Of a stretch of 64,000 nucleotides of DNA, positions 16,734-24,415 are shown in pieces. The position numbers and the translations under genes are program-made. The stretch is taken from assembly GCF_020594515.1 (NCBI RefSeq), contig NZ_JAJCTH010000008.1, positions 1 to 64,000 on the forward strand, written 5' to 3'. The notes beneath the pieces are model-generated. The model worked only from the letters and a program-made list of their open reading frames with translations, was not told the origin of the DNA and made no database searches. This DNA is from Rhodoferax sp. U2-2l. GTDB lineage: Bacteria; Pseudomonadota; Gammaproteobacteria; Burkholderiales; Burkholderiaceae_C. Position 1 is the first letter of the stretch. Every line of letters starts with the position of its first letter.

Positions 16734-17279
16734 TTAGGCCTGCTTGCTAACCGCAGCGGCAGCGCTGAGCGCTTGCTCGGTCACGGCAGAGACATTGCTC
16801 TCAGCCAGGGCCAGCGCCTTCTTGGCGGTGTTTTGAGCCGACTCGATGGCGCTTTGGCTGGAAGCCAGGGCGCTCTTGAGCACAGCCACAGCCGACTCGG
16901 TGCCAGCCGGTGCGTTCTTCACCAGGCTGTCAAAGGCTTGGGTGAAAGCCTTCTGGTTTTCAGCCGCCTTGCCTTCGAGGGCCTTGGTGAACTCGGCGCT
17001 GGTTTCCACCGCGATGCCATACACATGGCGGCCGTAAGCGGCGGTCTTTTCAGCCATGGGGGCGACCAGGCCGGTTTGCAGGGCCATCACTTGCTGCACG
17101 TCTTTGGCGGCCAGCAGGGCCTGGGCGTGGTCGAACGACTCGGTCATGATCGCTTTGGCGGCGGCCATGTTCAACTCAACCAGCTTCTCGAACCCGGCGA
17201 AGGACTGGTTGGACAGGCCGATGACGGCGTCCAGGTTGGATTTGCTGGTGGCGGTCATTTGGTCAATGGTCATGTTCAT
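16734..17279 (-). CDS. phaP: Phasin family protein (PHA granule-associated)
   Basis: 181 residues, alanine-rich and almost wholly helical, with no signal peptide, as expected for a phasin that coats polyhydroxyalkanoate granules. The N-terminus (MTIDQMTATSKSNLDAVIGL) and the segment FEKLVELNMAAAKAIM are typical of the PhaP family. I chose the ATG at 17279, preceded by AAGGAAACCACC, over an in-frame ATG five codons upstream. A good sigma70-type promoter flanked by two copies of one 15-bp motif lies upstream, as expected for repression by a PhaR-type protein. The mobile island begins 35 bp after the stop codon. Confidence 0.9.
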   Translation of the reverse strand: MNMTIDQMTATSKSNLDAVIGLSNQSFAGFEKLVELNMAAAKAIMTESFDHAQALLAAKDVQQVMALQTGLVAPMAEKTAAYGRHVYGIAVETSAEFTKALEGKAAENQKAFTQAFDSLVKNAPAGTESAVAVLKSALASSQSAIESAQNTAKKALALAESNVSAVTEQALSAAAAVSKQA

Positions 17280-17333
17280 GGTGGTTTCCTTCAAGGTGGG
17301 TTACGGGGGCGGGGCACTTGCTTCACTCGTTTA

Positions 17334-17406
17334 TGCTGCAGTGCAACATGAGCGAATTATAGGCAGGCAAATCGCCTTGGCAAGTTAAATTTGTTGCAGT
17401 GCAGCA
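17334..17406 (-). promoter_or_regulatory. Phasin promoter with two PhaR-like operators
   Basis: On the minus strand there is a -35 TTGCCA (17383-17378) and a -10 TATAAT (17361-17356) with a 16-bp spacer. The 15-mer TGCTGCASTGCAACA occurs at 17334-17348 (+), just downstream of the -10, and inverted at 17392-17406, just upstream of the -35. The copies match at 14 of 15 positions. PhaR repressors bind TGC/GCA-rich sites at phasin promoters (family knowledge); assignment to PhaR is inferred. Confidence 0.7.
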
Positions 17407-17438
17407 AATTTCCTAGACCCACACCTCTAAATCGTGCA

Positions 17439-18332
17439 TCAGCGCCACAGGATCAGGCCGGTGCCCGCCACCGTCATCACCGCGCCCAGCCATGCCCCCG
17501 GCGCAGGCGCGCGTTTGAGCTGGAACCACAACAGTGGCAGCACCATGATGGGCGACACCGACGACAGGATGGCCACCATGCCCACATCGCCCTTCTCCAG
17601 CGCCAGCAGCACCAGCGTCATGCCCACGCCCATGGCCACAAAGCCGTTCAGTGCGGTCTGCCCCAGCACCCGCAGCGTGGGCGCGGTGGTGGCCCGCGCC
17701 GCCTGAAAGCCGGTGAGCAGCAAGGCGCCGTGAGCTGCCGTGGCCACCGTGACCCGCACCGCCGAGGCCATCACCGGGTCCACCTGCAGCGCCATCACCG
17801 GCTTGGCAATGAGCGAGCCCAGCGCCTGGCACAGCGCCGCCAGCAGCGCCAGCGCCACCCCGGCACCCACATGGCCGTGATCGGCCTCCCAGGCATGGGT
17901 TTCGCCCTTGTGGCGCCCCAGCACGATGGCGATCATCACGCCGGCCAGGGTCAACACCGCGCCCAGAAAGGCCTGCAGGTTCATGCGTTCGTCCAGCAGC
18001 GCAAAACCCAGCGCGGCGCTGAAAGCGGCATGGGTGGCAAACAACACACCGGCGCGGCGCGGCCCCAGGCGGTTCATGGCGGCAAACAGCGCGGTGTCAC
18101 CGACAAAGATGCCAATCAGGCCGCTGAGCGCCATCGCGCCCCAATAGCCCGTCTCAAACGTGCGCCAGCCGCCGGTGAGAGCGACCACCGTCCACAGCAT
18201 CACCGCCACCATCGCCATGCGCCAGCGGGTGAAGGCAAACGCCCCCAGATGCCGCGACGGCGTGACCGACATGACACTGCCCAGCGCCCAGCAGGCCGCC
18301 GCGCCCAGCGCAAACAGATCGTAGGCAACCAT
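17439..18332 (-). CDS. DMT-superfamily (EamA) transporter
   Basis: 297 residues with about ten hydrophobic segments in two halves, the duplicated five-helix EamA arrangement. The first half shows LIGIFVGDTALFAAMNRLGP and the second FVAMGVGMTLVLLALEKGDV, the paired signature positions of the family. It is an inner-membrane exporter or permease of unknown substrate. It lies 9 bp after the creatininase-family gene on the same strand and may be co-transcribed, though nothing ties them functionally. Confidence 0.85.
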   Translation of the reverse strand: MVAYDLFALGAAACWALGSVMSVTPSRHLGAFAFTRWRMAMVAVMLWTVVALTGGWRTFETGYWGAMALSGLIGIFVGDTALFAAMNRLGPRRAGVLFATHAAFSAALGFALLDERMNLQAFLGAVLTLAGVMIAIVLGRHKGETHAWEADHGHVGAGVALALLAALCQALGSLIAKPVMALQVDPVMASAVRVTVATAAHGALLLTGFQAARATTAPTLRVLGQTALNGFVAMGVGMTLVLLALEKGDVGMVAILSSVSPIMVLPLLWFQLKRAPAPGAWLGAVMTVAGTGLILWR

Positions 18333-18341
18333 GGGGAGAAA

Positions 18342-19187
18342 TTAGCGCAGCGTGGGCTGCTGAATCAGCGTGTCGGGCGGCAGTTGGTCCATCTCACCCA
18401 GCAGCTGCGCCAAGGCGCGACCGGCAGCGTCCAGCAGGGCGTGGCCCTTGTCGGCGGTGGCGGCAGCGGCGTTGCCCACGGCACCCGCCGGGTTGTAGTC
18501 CTGCATCTGCCAGCCCAGCTTGGCGCTTTTGCCGTTGCCCAAAATCGAAAACTGCTGGGCGCGCGTTTGTGCGGCAGAGGCAAAGTGTTGCGCCTGGGTC
18601 ATGTCCACACGTTCGGGCGCCAGCGCCAGCAGCATCGAGGTCTCGATGTCGCCCGCGTGGATGCCAAAACGGTGCTCCTCCAAGCTGAACAAGGCATTCA
18701 CGTCCTGGCCCTGGGCATCGGTCAAAGGCAAATTGAACCAGCTCACGCTGTACACCAGCATGTCGAAGCGCGCGCGCAAATCCCGCGCCACGAGGTCCAT
18801 CAGGCTCACGTTGCCGCCGTGGGTGTTGAAGATCAGCAGCTTGCTGATGCCCGCCGCGGCCACCGACTCGCCGATGTCGGTCCAGAGCCGCAGGATGGTC
18901 TCGGTTTTGAGCGTCAGCGTGCCGGGAAAACGCGCGTGCTCCGGGCTCAAGCCGACCGCCTGGGTAGGCAGCACCAGCACGTTCAAGTCGGTCGCCAGGC
19001 GTGGCAAGGCCGCTTGCAGGATTCCGTCCACCAGCACCGTGTCCACACTCAGCGGCAAATGCGGGCCGTGTTGCTCGGTGGCGGCCACGGGCAGCACAGC
19101 GATGGTGCGCGCCGCCTCGCCGCTGGTTTGCATCTGGGCAAATTCCAGCGCGGTCAAATCAGCCCAATAACGTGAGGTGGTGGTCAT
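18342..19187 (-). CDS. Creatininase family amidohydrolase
   Basis: 281 residues. The metal-site motifs of creatininase-fold hydrolases are present: EQHGPHLPLSVD (~38-50), FNTHGGN (~119-126) and HAGDIETS (~175-182). Enzymes of this family open cyclic amides or act in cofactor pathways (creatinine, mycofactocin-type, FAPy). The substrate cannot be deduced here. It is followed by an EamA transporter and preceded by yjdM on the same strand. Confidence 0.88.
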   Translation of the reverse strand: MTTTSRYWADLTALEFAQMQTSGEAARTIAVLPVAATEQHGPHLPLSVDTVLVDGILQAALPRLATDLNVLVLPTQAVGLSPEHARFPGTLTLKTETILRLWTDIGESVAAAGISKLLIFNTHGGNVSLMDLVARDLRARFDMLVYSVSWFNLPLTDAQGQDVNALFSLEEHRFGIHAGDIETSMLLALAPERVDMTQAQHFASAAQTRAQQFSILGNGKSAKLGWQMQDYNPAGAVGNAAAATADKGHALLDAAGRALAQLLGEMDQLPPDTLIQQPTLR

Positions 19188-19199
19188 GGTGTCTGCGGC

Positions 19200-19547
19200 T
19201 CAGGCTTTTTTCATGAATTCGGCCTTGAGCATGAAGGCGCCCTGATCGGTTTTGCAGTCCACCTCATGGTCGCCCGCACCTTCGGGCAGGCGGATGCCTT
19301 TGATTTTGGTGCCTTTTTTCAGCACGATCGATGAGCCCTTGACCTTCAGGTCCTTGATCAGGATGACCGTGTCACCGCTGGCCAGCGGGTTGCCATTGGC
19401 ATCCAGCACCGGGCCGTCCGCCGCGTCGCCTTCAGCAGCGGCAGCCGCCTGTGGCCACTCGAAACCGCAATCGGGACAGACAAAATTGTCGCCATCGGGG
19501 TAGGTGTTTTCAAGAGTGCATTGGGGGCAGGCAGGCAGGTTGGACAT
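19200..19547 (-). CDS. yjdM: YjdM/PhnA family zinc-ribbon protein
   Basis: 115 residues. The N-terminal zinc ribbon has CPQC and CPDC pairs (~8-29). A linker rich in alanine then leads to the conserved C-terminal domain (GDTVILIKDLKVKGSS, IKGIRLPEG, HEVDCKTDQGAFMLKAEF). The family was once named alkylphosphonate utilisation PhnA but has no proven role there. It is divergent from alaX, with a 112-bp shared upstream region. Confidence 0.92.
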   Translation of the reverse strand: MSNLPACPQCTLENTYPDGDNFVCPDCGFEWPQAAAAAEGDAADGPVLDANGNPLASGDTVILIKDLKVKGSSIVLKKGTKIKGIRLPEGAGDHEVDCKTDQGAFMLKAEFMKKA

Positions 19548-19659
19548 GGCAATTCACACAATTTGGAGAAGGCGGCAAGTGTACGAGGCCGCCTGGCCAC
19601 GCAGGCGCAAGACACCGCCGTCGCGACAGCAACAGGCAGGGCTTCAGTATGATGGTCAC

Positions 19660-20430
19660 ATGACCCAAGACCTCTTTCGCCAGGACGCCTATCTGTTCGA
19701 GACCACCGCCACCGTGACCGCCATCACGCCCCAAGGCATCGTGCTGGACCGCACGGTGTTCTACCCGCTGGGCGGCGGGCAAGCGGGTGACAGCGGGGTG
19801 CTGGTACTGGCCGATGGTGCGCAGATGGACATTGTGGACACCCGCAAAGGCAAGGCCGAGGACGGTAGCTTCACCGCCGCCATTGCCCACCAGCCCGCGC
19901 CCGAGGTGCTGGCGAAGTTGCTCAGCCCTGACTTTGGCGCCCCCGTCGCACTGAAGGTGGGCGACACGGTAACAGCACGTATTGACGGGCCGCGCCGCCA
20001 TCGGATGATGCGGTTTCACACCGCCAGCCACCTGCTGTGTCACATCGTGCCCAAACTGGTGAACGGCTGCTCGATCACGCCGGATTACGCGCGCATTGAC
20101 TTCAACATGACCGAGGCGCTGGACAAGGAGGCCTTGAGCGCGGCCATCGCCGAGCTGGTGGCCGCCGCGTACCCGGTGACCGTCGGCGCCATCACCGACG
20201 CCGAACTGGACGCCAACCCCGCGCTGGTCAAAAGCATGTCGGTGCAGCCGCCACGCGGCAGCGGGCAGATTCGCACCATCCGCATAGGCGCCGAAACCCT
20301 GATCGACCTGCAACCCTGCGGCGGCACGCATGTCGCCAACACGGCCGAGATTGGCGCGGTGATCGTGACCAAGATCGAGAAAAAATCCGCCATGACCCGC
20401 CGGGTGGTGCTCGGCTTTGCCGCACCATGA
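19660..20430 (+). CDS. Alanyl-tRNA editing protein, AlaX-type
   Basis: 256 residues. This free-standing editing domain is homologous to the second additional domain of AlaRS and clears Ser/Gly mischarged tRNA-Ala. The zinc motifs are RFHTASHLL (HxxxH, ~115) and QPCGGTH (~220), and the N-terminal FYPLGGGQAGDSG is typical. I start at 19660 (MTQDLFRQDA) because the upstream frame is not protein-like. The stop overlaps the next ATG as ATGA. Confidence 0.92.
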   Translation: MTQDLFRQDAYLFETTATVTAITPQGIVLDRTVFYPLGGGQAGDSGVLVLADGAQMDIVDTRKGKAEDGSFTAAIAHQPAPEVLAKLLSPDFGAPVALKVGDTVTARIDGPRRHRMMRFHTASHLLCHIVPKLVNGCSITPDYARIDFNMTEALDKEALSAAIAELVAAAYPVTVGAITDAELDANPALVKSMSVQPPRGSGQIRTIRIGAETLIDLQPCGGTHVANTAEIGAVIVTKIEKKSAMTRRVVLGFAAP

Positions 20431-20747
20431 GCCGTGGCCAGGTCAAAAACATCACCGGCGACAACTTCTTCGCCTGGGACGGCGACGTGCTGGTGGTCAA
20501 CATCCTGGGCAAACCCAGCGCCAGCAAAGATGCCATCGGCAAACCGCACGGCACGCAGCTCAAGGTCAGCGTCACCGCCAAGCCCTTGGGTGGCCACGCC
20601 ACCGACCACATGGTGCGTTTTCTGGCGCCACTGTTTGGCGTGAGCGTGAGCGCCATCGAGGTGGTGTTTGGCCAGGAAAACGTCAACAAACAGCTGCGCA
20701 TCACCGCGCCCACCAAGTTGCCCGCCGTGTTCACCGGGCCCGCCTGA
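20427..20747 (+). CDS. DUF167 (YggU) family protein
   Basis: 106 residues. The family core is recognisable: ILGKPSASKDAIGKPHG, LKVSVTAKPLGGHATDHMV and VFGQENVNKQLRI, matching the beta-alpha fold seen in YggU structures. The function is unknown. Its start overlaps the alaX stop by 4 bp, so the two are translationally coupled. Confidence 0.85.
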   Translation: MSRGQVKNITGDNFFAWDGDVLVVNILGKPSASKDAIGKPHGTQLKVSVTAKPLGGHATDHMVRFLAPLFGVSVSAIEVVFGQENVNKQLRITAPTKLPAVFTGPA

Positions 20748-20791
20748 GCCCCGGCCCGCCTCGCGCTGCGCCCACCCACAACGAGTACGCC

Positions 20792-23233
20792 ATGCCCCTG
20801 CAGACCCTGAAGCCCGGCGACCTGCGCCGCACCATCAACCCAGCCGCGTTTGACTTTGCCAGCACCGCCGAGCTGGTGCACCTGAGCCTGCCCTGGATTG
20901 GCCAGGAGCGCGCCGAAGCCGCCGCGCGTTTTGGGCTGACGATGGCGCAGCGTGACTACAACCTGTTTGTGCTGGGCGAGGTGGGCAGCGGCCGCAGCAC
21001 CCTGCTGCGCCAGATGATGCAGGACGAAGCCCGGCGCCGCCCGGTGCCGCCCGACCTGTGTTACCTGCACAACTTTGATGCACCGGAGCACCCGCGCGCC
21101 CTGCGCCTGCCCAGCGGCGAGGGCAAATTGCTGCGCCAGCTGATGGGACAACTGGCCAAAACCCTGCAGTCCGACATCCCCAAGCGGCTGGCTGACCCGG
21201 GCTTCAGGGCCCAAAGTGATCGCCTTGAAAAAGCATCACAGCTTGAGGAGGACCGCGCCTATGCCGACCTGAGCGCCTTTGGCGCCGCGCGCAACTTTGC
21301 CCTGATGCGCGAGCAGGGCAACATGGTGTTCACCCTGAAAGACGCACAGGGTGAGCCCGTCACCTCGGGCAAGGCGCTGGCGCTCACCCCCGAGCAGCGC
21401 ATGCACATCGATGCCGACGAAGAAGCCTTGCGCGTGGAAATCGGCCGCTATCTGACCCACACCAACGCCCTCAAACGCCAGTTGGCCGACGCGCTGGCCA
21501 GCTTGCGCAGGCGCACGGTCAAGCCCTGGCTGGAAGAACAGATCCAGCCCATTCGTGGCGCGCTGCGCAAGCAGATCAAGGACTCGGTGAAGCTCGGGCA
21601 ATACCTGGATCAGGTGCAACACGATGTGCTGGAGAACCTGGAACTGTTTGCGCCCTGCGAGGACGAAGACGTGCGCCTGGAGGCGCTGGTGTCGCTGCTG
21701 TCGCGCTTTCGGGTGAATGTGGTGGTGGACAACCACGCGCTGCAGGGCGCGCCGGTGATGTTTGAGGACAACCCGCAGATCCGCAGCCTGTTTGGCAGCA
21801 TCGAGTACGAGGCCGAAGACAGTACCTTGACCACCGACTTTTCCCGCATCCGCGCGGGCAGCCTGGTGCGGGCGCACGGTGGTTTTCTGATGCTGCACCT
21901 GCGCGACCTGCTCAGCGACGAGCCGGTGTGGGACAAGCTGCACCGCTTTTTGCGCAGTGGCCGGGTGCAGATTGAAGAGCCTGGCGTGATGTATGCGCCG
22001 ATGGCTGCCGTGGCGCTGGAACCCGAACCGGTGGAGGTGGATGTCAAGATCATCCTGATCGCCTCAGTCGATGAGTATTACGCGGTGCAAGAAGGCGACC
22101 CCGAGTTTGCCCGGCGCTTTCGCTGCAAGGTAGACGTGGTTGAGAGTTTTCGCGCCAGCGCCGAATCGATGCAGGCCACCGCCATCTTTGCCGCCCACAC
22201 CTGCCAGCGCCTGGGACTGACGCACCTGAACCCCGCCGCCGTAGCGGCACTGGTGGAAGAAACCCACCGCGCGGCGGAAGATCAGACGCGCCAGAGCGCC
22301 ATCTTTGCCCAGGCCGAGGCGCTGGTGATGGAAGCCGCCAGCCTGGCGCGTGCCCGTGGCGCACCGCTGGTGGATGCACAGGACATGCAGACCGCCCGAC
22401 AAGCCCGCATCCACCGCCACAACTACCCCGAGCAGCGCCTGCAAGAAACCATTCTGGACGGTGAGCGCCTGCTGGACGTGACCGGCGCCAAGGTGGCGCA
22501 AGTCAACGGGCTGACGGTGATTGACCTGGGCGACTACGAGTTTGGTTTTCCGGTACGGGTCACGGCCCACACCCATGCAGGCGAAGAAGGCCTGCTCAAC
22601 ATCGAGCGCGAGGTGGAGCTCTCAGGCCCGATCCACGACAAGGGTGTGCTGATCCTGCACAGCTACCTCTCCAGCCTGTTTGCCCACATCGCCCCACTGG
22701 CGATGAATGCGGCGGTGGTGTTTGAGCAGGAGTACAGCGGTGTGGAAGGCGACTCAGCCTCGTGCGCCGAGTTTTACGCGCTGCTCTCCAGCCTGTCGGG
22801 CCTGCCAGTCAAGCAGTCGGTTGCCGTCACCGGCGCGCTCAACCAGCACGGTGAGATGCTGCCGGTGGGCGGCATCAACGAAAAGATCGAGGGGTGGTTC
22901 AAAGGCTGCGAACTGCTCGGCCTCGATGGTGCGCACGGGGTGCTGATTCCCGCCCGCAACCAGCACCACCTGATGCTGGAGCCGCGCGTGGTCGAGGCCG
23001 TGGCGCAAGGGCGCTTTCACATCTACACCGCCCACAGCGCGAGCGAAGGCATGGAGCTATTGACAGGTGTGCGCTTTGGCAGCCGCGAGGCGGGGGCTTA
23101 CCCGCCTGACAGCGTGCTCGGGCTGGCGCAGAAAACACTGCAAAAGTACCGCCAGGCGTGCGAGGGGCTGGAATCCCACCCGCCCGAACGCCGCCCACGC
23201 AAGCTCAACGCAGGTCGTACACCACGGTTTTAG
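20792..23233 (+). CDS. Lon-like ATP-dependent protease (LonC/LonB-type, AAA plus S16 domain)
   Basis: 813 residues starting MPLQTLKPGD. It begins with a P-loop-like GEVGSGRSTLLR (~57-68), followed by a long helical insertion (~100-290), an AAA region with arginine-finger-like FARRFRCKV (~435), and a C-terminal S16 protease domain. The catalytic serine sits in GVEGDSASCAE (~655) and the lysine in PVGGINEKIEGWF (~695). No LAN substrate domain is present, which separates it from classical LonA. The Walker A has R where K usually precedes the hydroxyl residue, so ATP use may be weak. It ends 7 bp from a converging gene. Confidence 0.88.
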   Translation: MPLQTLKPGDLRRTINPAAFDFASTAELVHLSLPWIGQERAEAAARFGLTMAQRDYNLFVLGEVGSGRSTLLRQMMQDEARRRPVPPDLCYLHNFDAPEHPRALRLPSGEGKLLRQLMGQLAKTLQSDIPKRLADPGFRAQSDRLEKASQLEEDRAYADLSAFGAARNFALMREQGNMVFTLKDAQGEPVTSGKALALTPEQRMHIDADEEALRVEIGRYLTHTNALKRQLADALASLRRRTVKPWLEEQIQPIRGALRKQIKDSVKLGQYLDQVQHDVLENLELFAPCEDEDVRLEALVSLLSRFRVNVVVDNHALQGAPVMFEDNPQIRSLFGSIEYEAEDSTLTTDFSRIRAGSLVRAHGGFLMLHLRDLLSDEPVWDKLHRFLRSGRVQIEEPGVMYAPMAAVALEPEPVEVDVKIILIASVDEYYAVQEGDPEFARRFRCKVDVVESFRASAESMQATAIFAAHTCQRLGLTHLNPAAVAALVEETHRAAEDQTRQSAIFAQAEALVMEAASLARARGAPLVDAQDMQTARQARIHRHNYPEQRLQETILDGERLLDVTGAKVAQVNGLTVIDLGDYEFGFPVRVTAHTHAGEEGLLNIEREVELSGPIHDKGVLILHSYLSSLFAHIAPLAMNAAVVFEQEYSGVEGDSASCAEFYALLSSLSGLPVKQSVAVTGALNQHGEMLPVGGINEKIEGWFKGCELLGLDGAHGVLIPARNQHHLMLEPRVVEAVAQGRFHIYTAHSASEGMELLTGVRFGSREAGAYPPDSVLGLAQKTLQKYRQACEGLESHPPERRPRKLNAGRTPRF

Positions 23234-23240
23234 CCACGGC

Positions 23241-23828
23241 TTATTTCAGCTTGCCCAGCGACTGGCGAATGGCTTCCAGCCGCGCCTCGTAATCAGTGGC
23301 GTCGCCATAGTCGAGAAACCGGTTGTAGCGGGCGTGGGTGCCCATGACCTTTTTGGCGTGTTTGATGGGACAGAAATAGGCCTCGGTGCGCGCCAGAATC
23401 TCGCGCATGTAGCCCATCAAGCCGTTGCCGTATTCGCAGTAGGTGCAGTGAAATTTCTCGATGAAGTTCAGGTAATGCAGCTGGCCGCGGTCAAACACCA
23501 GGTAATCTGAGCGGCGCACCTTGGTGATGCCATAGATCGGAAAACAGCTCCACTGGTAAAAGCTGACACACAGGTCCAGCAACAGCAGCGGAAAAATCAT
23601 GCCGTAAATGATCGGCCCGGTGATCAGATTTTGCGGACGGAAACTGACCAGCCAGCGGAAAAAATTCATCTTCAGCTGGCGGTGCGCGGCCTTGACCGAG
23701 CTCTCGAACTCCACCCGTTTGCCCTTGATCTCGAAAAACATCCGGCTCTGCTGCTCATGGATGGCGGCGACCAGCTCCGCCTCCAGGGCGGCCATTTGCG
23801 CCAACAGCTGGCTGATCCGATCGTTCAT
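23241..23828 (-). CDS. Unknown membrane-associated protein with a CxxC motif
   Basis: 195 residues from MNDRISQLLAQM. The N-terminal third is a coiled coil (EAELVAAIHEQQ). A strongly hydrophobic stretch, GPIIYGMIFPLLLLDLCVS (~85-105), probably crosses or dips into the membrane. A cytosolic tail contains HCTYCEYGNG and AYFCPIKHAKK, which may bind metal. I do not recognise a named family, although similar proteins are common in betaproteobacteria. An upstream in-frame ATG at 23894 is possible but not protein-like. Confidence 0.7.
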   Translation of the reverse strand: MNDRISQLLAQMAALEAELVAAIHEQQSRMFFEIKGKRVEFESSVKAAHRQLKMNFFRWLVSFRPQNLITGPIIYGMIFPLLLLDLCVSFYQWSCFPIYGITKVRRSDYLVFDRGQLHYLNFIEKFHCTYCEYGNGLMGYMREILARTEAYFCPIKHAKKVMGTHARYNRFLDYGDATDYEARLEAIRQSLGKLK

Positions 23829-23979
23829 AAAACTCCCTGTATGGTCGGGTGACATGGTGGAAAACGGCATAGGCAATATACAGGCACGCACCATGGCGTG
23901 CGTCCCGCGGGGTGCGATTCAATGTGATGTTGACCTCAGATGCGTCTATTGAGAGCAGGCTGATACCACGATGGTGGTT

Positions 23980-24071
23980 GAATCAGCCGGGTGATGCGCT
24001 TTGCTACGTGTCCCCCGCCCGCTACGCGGTCTCCTCCTTTACCTACGCAAAGCGCATCACCCGACTGATTC
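23980..24071. repeat. Large hairpin 1: 25-bp inverted repeat arms
   Basis: Arms 23980-24004 and 24047-24071 are complementary at 24 of 25 positions, with a 42-bp loop. The arm includes CGGGTGATGCGCTTTGC. No T-tract follows. The region between the membrane-protein gene and the RNB exonuclease (23829-24415, 587 bp) has no gene. Confidence 0.8.
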
Positions 24072-24186
24072 TGCGAGCGTTTTTGGTACGCTGGCAGGGG
24101 AAAGTCAAATCTTGCCTGTGGTGTTCCTGGCGCGAGTTGATGTGATTTGTTGATAGCCGAAATTCGGACCCAGACAGCGCCAAGCA

Positions 24187-24310
24187 CGGTGATTGGGTGA
24201 TGCGACCGGGCTTCGGGGTGAAAGGCGCGCGCCCACAGTAGCGGGCGTACTGTGCCCTCAGTCTCGCGCGTGATTTCACCCCGAAACCGCATGCGCATCA
24301 CCCAGTCGCC
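24187..24310. repeat. Large hairpin 2: imperfect ~36-bp inverted repeat
   Basis: Arms 24187-24223 and 24274-24310 pair over most of their length. The arm shares GGGTGATGCG with hairpin 1 and then TTCGGGGTGAAA, with a short mismatched bulge between. The loop is about 50 bp. The shared decamer suggests the same repeat family. Confidence 0.75.
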
Positions 24311-24415
24311 GGGCTGGGTTTGACATGAGGCATCTTGAACACAAGAGATACCACGCAATTTGAATCACACCCAGCCCCCAAGGCCGCGTCAAGCGCCCAT
24401 GGGACAATCCGGCGC

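Noticed and set aside
17391..19175. 594-codon plus-strand open frame over the transporter and creatininase genes
   Set aside because: Arg/Gln/His-rich shadow of two clear minus-strand genes; no family motif.
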